A DNA stretch of 64,000 nt, from NCBI RefSeq assembly GCF_001679785.1, contig NZ_CP016286.1, positions 1,612,001 through 1,676,000 on the forward strand, given 5' to 3'. Below, piece by piece: positions 55,342 through 64,000 of this stretch; the stretch's first letter is position 1, and each line of letters starts with the position of its first letter. This stretch comes from Rhizobium leguminosarum (GTDB taxonomy: Bacteria > Pseudomonadota > Alphaproteobacteria > Rhizobiales > Rhizobiaceae). A model generated the notes under the pieces. It did no database searches. It worked only from the letters and a program-made list of their open reading frames with translations, and was not told the DNA's origin. The position numbers and the translations under genes are program-made.

Positions 55342-55878
55342 ATGGCATCATTAGCAGCGGCAGCCACCATCTCGGTTGTGAGCTCGGCAACTGCCGGCGA
55401 GCAGATATTCGATGAACTGCGGTTCGGCGCTTCGGCCTCGGTGCAATCGGGCCACTCCAGGGAAGACGGCGTCTTTCCCGAAATTACCGCTCTCTTCGAT
55501 CCCTTCGGCTACGATACGGCGGTCGGCTGGCAGCAACAATTGCTGCATCCCCGCGTCCATCTCGGCACCTCGATCGGCACGTCGGGCGAAGCCACCCAGT
55601 TCTTCACCGGTTTCACCTGGACGGTCGATTTCAACGAAAGGCTCTTTGCCGAAGCCGGCTTCGGCGGCGTCATCCATACCGGCGATCTCGAGGGCGACGA
55701 TGACGGCCCGGAACTCGGCTGTCGCGTCCTCTTCCACGAATATCTGGGTGCCGGCTATCGTTTCAACGCCCACTGGAACGTCATGGCTCAGATCGCCCAC
55801 TCCTCGCACGCCAATCTCTGCGACGGGCCGAACGACGGCATGACGCGCGCCGGTCTGCAGATCGGCTACAAGTTCTGA
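55342..55878 (+). CDS. PagL-like lipid A deacylase family outer membrane protein
   Basis: From ATG 55342 this gives 178 residues. It opens with a signal-like stretch (MASLAAAATISVVSSATAGEQ) and then a beta-barrel-like domain: FDELRFGASASVQSG, VHLGTSIGTSGEATQFFTGFTWTVDF and GCRVLFHEYLGAGYRFNAHWNVMAQIAHSSHANL. The HSS in the last segment fits the catalytic His/Ser spacing of PagL (HxS), and the Glu in FHEYLG or a later acid may complete it. PagL removes a 3-O acyl chain from lipid A. The signal lacks its basic start: an upstream ATG at 55301 is one base out of frame across a run of six T. Confidence 0.78.
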   Translation: MASLAAAATISVVSSATAGEQIFDELRFGASASVQSGHSREDGVFPEITALFDPFGYDTAVGWQQQLLHPRVHLGTSIGTSGEATQFFTGFTWTVDFNERLFAEAGFGGVIHTGDLEGDDDGPELGCRVLFHEYLGAGYRFNAHWNVMAQIAHSSHANLCDGPNDGMTRAGLQIGYKF

Positions 55879-55905
55879 GTGGTTGCCGCCTTTGCGAAGA
55901 AAGCC

Positions 55906-55936
55906 TGCCCGCCCTCTGTTGACGGCGGGCATTTTC
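55906..55936 (+). terminator. Rho-independent terminator after the PagL-like gene
   Basis: TGCCCGCC (55906-55913) and GGCGGGCA (55924-55931) form an eight-pair stem followed by TTTTCCTG. Confidence 0.88.
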
Positions 55937-55960
55937 CTGTCGCGCATTGCCGCTACATAA

Positions 55961-58231
<2,271 letters not shown>

Positions 58232-58250
58232 TGCGCAAGGAGTAACGATC

Positions 58251-58484
58251 ATGGCCATGAAACCCGGCGATATCGAAGACATGATCAAGGCTGGGATTCC
58301 CGGTGCCAAGGTGACGATCCGCGATCTGGCGGGCGACGGCGATCACTACGCCGCCGAAGTCGTCGCCGAAGCCTTCCGCGGCAAGAGCCGTGTGCAGCAG
58401 CACCAGATGGTCTACGAGGCGCTGAAGGGCAATATGGGCGGCATACTGCACGCGCTGGCGCTGCAGACCTCCGCGCCGGAATAG
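58251..58484 (+). CDS. bolA: BolA family protein
   Basis: This 77-residue protein has the BolA/IbaG pattern: DIEDMIKAGIPGAKVTIRDLAGDGDHYAAEVVAEAFRGKSRVQQHQMVYEALKGNMGGILHALALQT. The conserved His in DHYAAEVV and RVQQHQMVY are the residues that share an Fe-S cluster with CGFS glutaredoxins. Its ATG has AAGGAG upstream and lies 19 bases after purL. The partner-type glutaredoxin gene grxD lies 1.9 kb downstream. Confidence 0.94.
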   Translation: MAMKPGDIEDMIKAGIPGAKVTIRDLAGDGDHYAAEVVAEAFRGKSRVQQHQMVYEALKGNMGGILHALALQTSAPE

Positions 58485-58507
58485 AGCCCGACGCAATCCC
58501 GATGACG

Positions 58508-58539
58508 ATGCCCGGCCCTCAGCCGGGCATTCTCTTTTT
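58508..58539. terminator. Bidirectional terminator
   Basis: ATGCCCGGC (58508-58516) and GCCGGGCAT (58522-58530) pair around a five-base loop, followed by TCTCTTTTT on the plus strand. It serves bolA and overlaps the end of the convergent gene. Confidence 0.88.
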
Positions 58540-59700
58540 GTCGGGATCGGCAAAGACCGAGGCCGGCATCGGCCCGGATGTCAAAAGCGTGAAATCGAAG
58601 GGCGCCTGCAGATCAGGCCCAAGCACATATTGCCGGTGGACGCGCAGCTGGTCCTTGCGGATCTTGCGGTAGTGCTCGCGCGTCAGCATCTGCTTGACGC
58701 GGATCAGGATCATCTTTGCCTGAGGCGCATCCGCATGGCCGGAGACGGCAACGACCGGCACCTTGTAGAAATTGATCGAATCCGTCAGGCACTGCACGTC
58801 GAGCCAGGAAATATCGGGACAGCGGGCGATCAGCCCGACGCGGGCGCGAAGCAGCGTTGCCGATGACATGAGCGCACATTGCAGAATAGCGCTGCCGAGT
58901 GTGGCAAACACCACACGCTTGCCCTTGAAGATCTCCGGCTCCCTTTCCAGCAAAATGCCGATGACATGGGCGGCGACGCTCGATCCCATGCTGTGCGAAG
59001 AGATCACATATTCGTCCGCCTCTTCGTCAAGCGCCTTGCGCACGGTAGCGGCCCGGTCTTCCAGCCAGTCGTTGAAATCTGACCGGTCCATGCGGCCGAG
59101 CGCCACGGCCATTTTCCAATCGGCAAAGAGATGCAGTGTATGGAAACGTTCGGAAAACGGCAGGAAGGCGAAGATGAAGAAACAAAACGCCAGCGGTCCG
59201 CTCCACAGCACATGCCACGGCGAAAAGCCGAGACCATAGGGCACGATGGCGATCTGCGCCGTCAGCACGATCGCCAGCGCCGTCAGCAGGAACGGGAACA
59301 GAAAGAACAGGCCGAAGCGCCAGGCATGGCGGAAATACCCCCGCATGCCGCCTTCGAACATGATCTCTGCGCAGCTTCGGAAGCCCGCAATGATCTGGCT
59401 CAGCGTGTTGCCGGCACGCAGCTTGCGCACCAGTATATCGTGATCGACCACATGGATGTGGCTCTTCGTCTGCCAGCCGGGGGAACCGGTCCCTGCCTCG
59501 GGCGCCGCTACCCTCTCAGCCGTCCTGACCTCGAAACTGATCAGATCGCTCCGCTCGTCCGCTGCCCCCGTCTCAACCGAATAGCCCCAGACGGCAGCAC
59601 TCTGCCTGGCCGAACGCTCGTAGCGCCCCCTGTGGGCAATGCCGTCCAGCGGCTCGAAGCCCGGGAAATGCAGGACGACCCGCTTCTCGATCAGTTTCAT
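58519..59700 (-). CDS. Membrane protein with serine-hydrolase-like motif, uncharacterised
   Basis: This 393-residue protein has a soluble N-terminus of about 145 residues (KLIEKRVVLHFPGFEPLDGIAHRGRYERSARQ), two membrane helices (GLFFLFPFLLTALAIVLTAQIAI and VLWSGPLAFCFFIFAFLPF, about 150-210) and a C-terminal domain. The latter includes EYVISSHSMGSSVAAHVIGILL, a GxSxG-like nucleophile elbow (SHSMG). The opening VVLHFPGFEPLD also looks like an oxyanion strand, so an alpha/beta hydrolase split by a membrane hairpin is plausible. The ATG at 59700 has GGAAGAGCGA upstream. The family is not certain. Confidence 0.75.
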   Translation of the reverse strand: MKLIEKRVVLHFPGFEPLDGIAHRGRYERSARQSAAVWGYSVETGAADERSDLISFEVRTAERVAAPEAGTGSPGWQTKSHIHVVDHDILVRKLRAGNTLSQIIAGFRSCAEIMFEGGMRGYFRHAWRFGLFFLFPFLLTALAIVLTAQIAIVPYGLGFSPWHVLWSGPLAFCFFIFAFLPFSERFHTLHLFADWKMAVALGRMDRSDFNDWLEDRAATVRKALDEEADEYVISSHSMGSSVAAHVIGILLEREPEIFKGKRVVFATLGSAILQCALMSSATLLRARVGLIARCPDISWLDVQCLTDSINFYKVPVVAVSGHADAPQAKMILIRVKQMLTREHYRKIRKDQLRVHRQYVLGPDLQAPFDFTLLTSGPMPASVFADPDKKRMPG

Positions 59701-59863
59701 TCGCTCTTCCGGCCGGGCGATTGGCCGGCATGTTGCTGCGATCCGGCCGCTGCGCCACTGATATGGGCAAAAAGCAGCCATGGTCTCGAAGCCGTCTTGC
59801 TAACCGAACTCTTCCGGAATTCAATAGCAGCCATGTCGTTTCCATCACGAACGGAGGGGTTTT

Positions 59864-60103
59864 GTGGTCGACCTAGTCAAAGAATTGATATCAGGCGTCG
59901 TCGACAGCGTGCTGAAGGAGATCCTGAAGAAAACCACCGGCCGCGTCACGACGAAGCGCAGGGAGCGTAAGACACGCCCCGCCGCAACGACGGCGGCTGC
60001 GCGCAAGGCGGCCGCGGCCAAGCCCAAGCCCGCCCGCAAACAGGTCAGCAAGCGCCGCACCGCCGCTGGCCGCAGCCGTCAGCGCGTAGCTAAGCCCCGA
60101 TGA
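59864..60103 (+). CDS. Small Lys/Ala/Arg-rich basic protein (histone H1-like tail)
   Basis: This 79-residue protein starts at GTG 59864, seven bases after the strong site GGAGGGG. Residues 1-27 (MVDLVKELISGVVDSVLKEILKKTTG) form an amphipathic helix. The remaining 50 residues are almost only K, R, A, T and P, including AAARKAAAAKPKPARKQVSKRR, like histone H1 or bacterial AlgP/HctB tails. DNA or RNA binding is likely from charge alone. No known domain was recognised. It lies alone between the membrane hydrolase gene and a repeat-bearing gap. Confidence 0.72.
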   Translation: MVDLVKELISGVVDSVLKEILKKTTGRVTTKRRERKTRPAATTAAARKAAAAKPKPARKQVSKRRTAAGRSRQRVAKPR

Positions 60104-60200
60104 AAATGTGAGCGGTTTTCGGACGAATTCTGCCCCGCTGCAGGGCCGCGGGTCTTTTGAGGACGCGCAAAGGACGCTGTCGCACTTTGATGTGCAGTAG
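60104..60200 (+). repeat. Rhizobial intergenic repeat cluster (RIME-like fragment and dispersed repeat copy 2)
   Basis: AAAATGTGAGCGGTTTTCGG at 60104-60123 resembles the core of rhizobial intergenic mosaic elements. It is followed by GGGTCTTTTGAGGACGCGC, then AAAGGACGCTGTCGCACTTTG and GTGCAGTAG, the same order as 53371-53420. The gap of 242 bases up to grxD holds no other gene. Confidence 0.55.
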
Positions 60201-60345
60201 CGCGACGGCAACAACCCCTTCAACGGCCTGCCCCAATTGGTATTTTTTTGGCTCGGGCGGCTGGAATTCCTGCTGTCGCATGCTATCTAAAGGCAACGAT
60301 TGAAACGGTGGGCCTTTAACCCGCCTGTTGAAAGGATTAGGTCCC

Positions 60346-60681
60346 ATGAGCGGCATTCACGAATTCATCGGCAACGAAATCAAGACCAACGACGTCGTCC
60401 TCTTCATGAAGGGCACGCCGCAGTTTCCGCAGTGCGGTTTCTCCGGGCAGGTCGTGCAAATTCTTGATTACATCGGTGTTGACTACAAGAGCGTCAACGT
60501 GCTCGCCGATTCGGAAATCCGCCAGGGCATCAAGGAATATTCCAACTGGCCGACAATCCCGCAGCTTTACATAAAGGGCGAGTTCGTCGGCGGCTGTGAC
60601 ATCGTCCGGGAAATGTTCCAGGCTGGTGAGCTGCAGCAGCATCTCCAGGAAAATGGCATCACCGTTCGCGGCGCCGCCTGA
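60346..60681 (+). CDS. grxD: Monothiol CGFS glutaredoxin
   Basis: This 111-residue protein begins [45 protein letters not shown]. The active-site motif is CGFS (Cys30), and the glutathione-binding [18 protein letters not shown] follows. Monothiol glutaredoxins bind a bridging [2Fe-2S] cluster with glutathione and BolA. The ATG at 60346 has AAAGGATTAGG upstream; an in-frame start at 60328 is less likely. bolA is nearby at 58251, supporting a shared function in Fe-S delivery. Confidence 0.96.
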   Translation: MSGIHEFIGNEIKTNDVVLFMKGTPQFPQCGFSGQVVQILDYIGVDYKSVNVLADSEIRQGIKEYSNWPTIPQLYIKGEFVGGCDIVREMFQAGELQQHLQENGITVRGAA

Positions 60682-60726
60682 CCGGTCACCGGACGTCCGC
60701 CCGGTTTCCAAATCTGTTTCTTGAGT

Positions 60727-60755
60727 TCGAGGCGCTGCGGCCAGCAGCGCCTCGA
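60727..60755. terminator. Strong hairpin between grxD and the first MFS gene
   Basis: TCGAGGCGCTGC and GCAGCGCCTCGA form a perfect 12-pair stem with a five-base loop. The following CCTGTTTATG is only weakly T-rich, so it may be a terminator or an attenuating structure. Confidence 0.65.
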
Positions 60756-60776
60756 CCTGTTTATGGGAATTTCATT

Positions 60777-62024
60777 GTGACAGATTCATCACAAGCCGTG
60801 TCCGCGGGCCGCCTGCCCATGGGCAAGCGAGAATTCATCGCGCTTGCCGCATTCCTGATGGCCATCAACTCGCTGGCAATCGACATCATGCTTCCGGCCT
60901 TGCAGCAGATCGGCGCGAGCCTCGGCGTCGAGAGCGAGAACCACCGGCAATTCGTCGTCTCCTCCTATCTGCTCGGCTTCGGCTGCGCCCAGCTTTTCTA
61001 CGGACCGCTTTCCGATCGCTTCGGCCGCCGCACGCCGCTGTTGTTCGGCCTCGTCGTCTATATCGTTTCGGCCATCGGCATCGTCTTCGTTCCCTCCTTC
61101 GCCGGCCTGCTGGTGCTGCGCTTCGTCCAGGGCATCGGCTCGGCGGCCACCCGCGTCATCACCATCTCCATCGTCCGCGATATCTATGGCGGACGGCAGA
61201 TGGCCGAAGTCATGTCACTGATCATGATGGTCTTCATGATCGTGCCGGTGATTGCGCCCGGCACCGGCCAGGTCGTCATGTTCTTCGGCAACTGGCACCT
61301 GATCTTCCTCTTCATCGCCACCATGGCGACTGCTATTGCCGTCTGGGCCTATCTGCGCCTGCCGGAAACCCTCCATCCCGCCAATGTCAGGCCCTTCACC
61401 GCCCGCTCGATCTTCGGCGCCTTCAAGCTGGTGCTGACCAATCGCGTCGCACTCTGCTACACCATTGCCAGCACCTTCATCTTCGGCGCGCTGTTCGGTT
61501 TCATCAATTCGGCCCAGCAAGTCTATGTCGGCATTTACGATCTCGGCGTCTATTTCCCCTTCGCCTTTGCCGGCGTGGCGATCTTCATGTCACTATCGTC
61601 CTTCTTCAATTCGCGCTTCGTCGGCAAGCTCGGCATGCGCCGCCTGTCGCATGGCTCGCTCATCGGCTTCATCGCCATCAATACCATCTGGCTGATCGTC
61701 CAGATGGCCAGCACCGAGCCGATGCCCTTCGCTCTGTTCATCTCTTTCTTCGGCCTTTCCATGTTCCAGTTCGGCTGGATCGGCTCGAACTTTAATTCAC
61801 TCGCCATGGAGCCGCTCGGCCACGTCGCCGGCACCGCCTCCTCGGTCCTCGGCTTCATGAGCACGGTCGGCGGCGCCATCATCGGCGCCGGCATCGGCCA
61901 GGCCTTCGACGGCACTGCGCTGCCGATGGTCGCCGGTTATTTCACCGTGTCGATCATCGGGCTCGTCTTCGTGCTGATCGCCGAGAAGGGCCGCCTCTTC
62001 CAATCGCAGAACCCAGCCGTCTGA
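60777..62024 (+). CDS. Bcr/CflA family multidrug efflux MFS transporter (copy 1)
   Basis: This 415-residue protein has about 12 membrane helices. It shows the DHA1/Bcr-CflA pattern: helix 1 MAINSLAIDIMLPALQQIGASLGVE, the loop 2-3 motif GPLSDRFGRRTPLLFGLVVYIVSA and the helix 4-5 segment IVRDIYGGRQMAEVMSLIMMVFMIVPVIAPGTG. Drugs such as bicyclomycin or chloramphenicol are family substrates; the one here is unknown. It starts at GTG 60777. A second, related copy follows 35 bases downstream. Confidence 0.93.
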   Translation: MTDSSQAVSAGRLPMGKREFIALAAFLMAINSLAIDIMLPALQQIGASLGVESENHRQFVVSSYLLGFGCAQLFYGPLSDRFGRRTPLLFGLVVYIVSAIGIVFVPSFAGLLVLRFVQGIGSAATRVITISIVRDIYGGRQMAEVMSLIMMVFMIVPVIAPGTGQVVMFFGNWHLIFLFIATMATAIAVWAYLRLPETLHPANVRPFTARSIFGAFKLVLTNRVALCYTIASTFIFGALFGFINSAQQVYVGIYDLGVYFPFAFAGVAIFMSLSSFFNSRFVGKLGMRRLSHGSLIGFIAINTIWLIVQMASTEPMPFALFISFFGLSMFQFGWIGSNFNSLAMEPLGHVAGTASSVLGFMSTVGGAIIGAGIGQAFDGTALPMVAGYFTVSIIGLVFVLIAEKGRLFQSQNPAV

Positions 62025-62059
62025 ACGGCAGGCCCCATTTACATCCGGGATTTCACCAC

Positions 62060-63340
62060 ATGACGCCGCCGCATAAACCGCACCAGGAAAACCAGGGCTC
62101 CCGCCGCATCGGCATGGGTTTTGGCGAATTCGTCGTTACCATCGCCATCATGACCGCCAGCGTTGCTATGGCGATCGACAGCATGCTGCCGGCATTGCCC
62201 AATATCGGCCATTCCCTCGGCGTCACCAATACCAACGACGCGCAGTTGATCATCGGCGTGTTCTTCTTAGGATTCGGCGTCTCGCAGATCTTCTTCGGCA
62301 GCCTTTCGGATACGTTCGGCCGCCGCAACATCCTGCTCGGCGGCTTGGCCTGCTATATTGTCGGAATGTTTGCCGCCGCAGCGACCGGCAGCTTCGAAAT
62401 GCTGCTCGTCATGCGTTTTGTCCAGGGTATCGGCGGTGCGGCCGTGCGTATCACCACCATGGCCATGGTGCGCGACTGCTTCGGTGGCCGCGAAATGGCC
62501 CGTGTCATGTCCTATGTGATGATCGTCTTCATGATCGTGCCGATCGTTGCCCCATCCGTCGGCCAGCTCATCATCCTCTATGCCAACTGGCACTGGATCT
62601 TCATCCTGCTCGGCATCATCGCTACCGTCCTGTTCGTCTGGGCTCTCCTGCGGCTGAAGGAATCGCTGCCGCCGGAAGAGCGGCTGCCACTGTCGGTCGG
62701 CTCCGTCGTGGATGGCTTCAAGACCGTGCTCACCAACCGCATCACCTGCGGCTACATGATCGGCCTCACCATGTTCACCGGCGTCATCAGCGCCTATGTG
62801 ATCTCGGTGCAACAGGTCTTCGGCGAGGTCTATGGCCTTGGCGACTGGTTGCCGATCGCCTTTGCGGCCACCGCCGGCGGCATCGCCGTCGCCAATTTCG
62901 CCAACGGCTTCTTCGTGCGCAAATTCGGCATGCGCCGCATCTCGCACGCTGCCCTGCTGATCTTCACGGCGCTGTCGGCTGCCGGCTTTTTCTATTCGCT
63001 GGCCGGCAAGCCGGATTTCGCCGTCGCCTACGGCATCTTCACCATCGTGCTGATGATGTTTGCCGTGATCGCCACCAATTTCACCGCCATCAGCCTCGAA
63101 CCGATGGGCAATCTCGCCGGCACGGCGACCGCCATCACCGGCTTCGTTTCGACGACCGCCGGCGCCATTCTCGGCGGCCTGGTCGGCCAGATGTTCAACG
63201 GCACGGTGCAGCCGCTCTTCGGCGGCTTTGCGCTCTTCGGCGCGGTGACCATCGCAGCCACCCTCTGGGCCGAAAACGGCAAGCTTTTCACCCACCCCGG
63301 CGACAGCCCGCAGCTCGATCCGGGTGCTGCTCACTTCTGA
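62060..63340 (+). CDS. Bcr/CflA family multidrug efflux MFS transporter (copy 2)
   Basis: This 426-residue transporter is clearly paralogous to the preceding one: MAIDSMLPALPNIGHSLGVT, GSLSDTFGRRNILLGGLACYIVG and MVRDCFGGREMARVMSYVMIVFMIVPIVAPSVGQ align with its blocks. The short intergenic distance suggests a single transcript and a past tandem duplication. The start is ATG 62060; there is no strong ribosome binding site (ATCCGGGATTTCACC). After its stop, 104 bases lead to the next gene. Confidence 0.93.
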   Translation: MTPPHKPHQENQGSRRIGMGFGEFVVTIAIMTASVAMAIDSMLPALPNIGHSLGVTNTNDAQLIIGVFFLGFGVSQIFFGSLSDTFGRRNILLGGLACYIVGMFAAAATGSFEMLLVMRFVQGIGGAAVRITTMAMVRDCFGGREMARVMSYVMIVFMIVPIVAPSVGQLIILYANWHWIFILLGIIATVLFVWALLRLKESLPPEERLPLSVGSVVDGFKTVLTNRITCGYMIGLTMFTGVISAYVISVQQVFGEVYGLGDWLPIAFAATAGGIAVANFANGFFVRKFGMRRISHAALLIFTALSAAGFFYSLAGKPDFAVAYGIFTIVLMMFAVIATNFTAISLEPMGNLAGTATAITGFVSTTAGAILGGLVGQMFNGTVQPLFGGFALFGAVTIAATLWAENGKLFTHPGDSPQLDPGAAHF

Positions 63341-63444
63341 AATGGGAAATCTGCCGGAACGGTTGATCCCCGGCGGCATTGCATTAGATGGCAAACTCGG
63401 CACGTTCCTAAATCTGGATGCCCCCTGGAAGAAGGAGCCTGGTT

Positions 63445-64000
63445 TTGGATGCAGAATATCAACGTCTCCCCCCGCCATTGCAGGGTGAGATATTTCAAGT
63501 CAAACCAGATACCGGCACTGGCGTTGTGGTACTCGGCGGCTCCAGTGGCCGGGTCGATGTGGCCCGCGCCAGGTTGTTTGCGAGCCAGGCGGCAACGGTC
63601 ATAGCGCTTCGCTGGTTCGGCGGCGAAGGCCAGGTGCCAGGCATTTGCGAAGTGCCGCTGGAAACTTTTTTCTCTGCCACGGACTACTTGATCGAACTCG
63701 GTTGTAAACGCATCGTCCTGGTGGGAACATCGAAAGGCGCCGAAGCTGCGCTGCTCACAGCGGTATACGATCCGCGCATCAACGCGGTCGTGGCAATAAG
63801 CCCTTCTTCAGTCGTCTGGGGAAATATTGGTCCAGGGCTTGATGGCATCAGCTGGCCCGAGCGCTCGTCGTGGACATTGCGAGGTACACCGCTTCCTTTT
63901 GTTTCGTCAGACCCAGAATGGGTGCGGGAATACAGAGACGAGCTGGTCGCCTATCGGGGCCTGTTCGAACGATGCCTTCAAGTGCACGAGTCAGAGATCG
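63445..64000 (+). CDS. BAAT/acyl-CoA thioester hydrolase-type alpha/beta hydrolase, 3' end cut by window
   Basis: The frame runs open to the window edge, giving at least 185 residues. It begins LDAEYQRLPPPLQGEIFQVK and has VVVLGGSSGRVDVARARLFASQAATVIALRWFGGEGQVPG. The nucleophile elbow is VLVGTSKGAEAALLTA, followed by VAISPSSVVWGNIG. These blocks match the C-terminal catalytic domain of bile acid-CoA:amino acid N-acyltransferase/acyl-CoA thioesterases. The start is TTG 63445, with AAGGAG seven bases upstream; an in-frame ATG at 63418 precedes that site. The acid and histidine lie beyond the window. Confidence 0.85.
   Translation, partial: MDAEYQRLPPPLQGEIFQVKPDTGTGVVVLGGSSGRVDVARARLFASQAATVIALRWFGGEGQVPGICEVPLETFFSATDYLIELGCKRIVLVGTSKGAEAALLTAVYDPRINAVVAISPSSVVWGNIGPGLDGISWPERSSWTLRGTPLPFVSSDPEWVREYRDELVAYRGLFERCLQVHESEI

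Overview
The window is 64 kb of high-GC alphaproteobacterial chromosome. Gene content and rhizobial-type dispersed intergenic repeats suggest a Rhizobium of the R. etli/R. leguminosarum group (inference; no search was run). It is densely coding and mostly core metabolism. I see no rRNA, tRNA, CRISPR array, prophage or classical IS element.

Layout. 1-7.5 kb: a class III alcohol dehydrogenase remnant fused in frame to an ElaA-type acetyltransferase, a YaiI protein, a guanidinium exporter behind a guanidine-II (mini-ykkC) riboswitch, DoxX, pccB, a lipoprotein, and a reverse-strand group ATP12 chaperone/HAD phosphatase/RluA-type synthase/CrcB. 7.5-9 kb: a copper-linked pair, DUF2946-like and a YcnI-PCuAC fusion. 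9.1-13.8 kb: a tandem glycine riboswitch followed by gcvT-gcvH-gcvP. 14-16.3 kb: a GH25 muramidase lipoprotein, a miniature flagellar-rod-like protein and an esterase. 16.3-23.9 kb: the reverse-strand Fe-S assembly operon (NifS-like desulfurase, sufB, [GIY-YIG cassette], sufC, sufD, sufS, DUF59, sufA), with Irr- and RirA-type operator matches over its promoter. 24-31 kb: a hydrolase, an acyltransferase, a GNAT gene broken by a stop codon, anmK, tyrS and a GH13 enzyme. 31-43.8 kb: an AsmA/YhdP-like protein, bcp, a DUF455 ferritin-like protein, an M23 peptidase, a DEAD-box helicase, Nudix, TfoX-N, flavin reductase, a periplasmic binding protein, rpe and two envelope proteins. 43.8-58.5 kb: purine genes purB, purC-purS-kptA-purQ and purL, with a PAS-GGDEF-EAL protein, a MocR regulator, a DUF1127 protein and a PagL-like enzyme between them. 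58.2-64 kb: bolA, a membrane hydrolase-like protein, a histone-H1-like small basic protein, grxD, two tandem Bcr/CflA transporters and the start of a BAAT-type hydrolase.

The most unusual structure is at 20546-20962. A GIY-YIG nuclease gene sits between sufB and sufC inside a perfect 32-bp inverted repeat. Each arm is itself a palindrome, and a diverged solitary copy lies at 13870-13894. This resembles a REP/RAYT-style arrangement built around a GIY-YIG protein, and this copy has lost its second catalytic motif. Other notable points are the paired iron-responsive operators of suf, the guanidine-II riboswitch, an RNA 2'-phosphotransferase inside the pur operon, a probably leaderless MocR gene whose start codon lies in an inverted repeat, and three short tandem-repeat tracts. 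Functions are assigned by recognising motifs and family patterns by eye.
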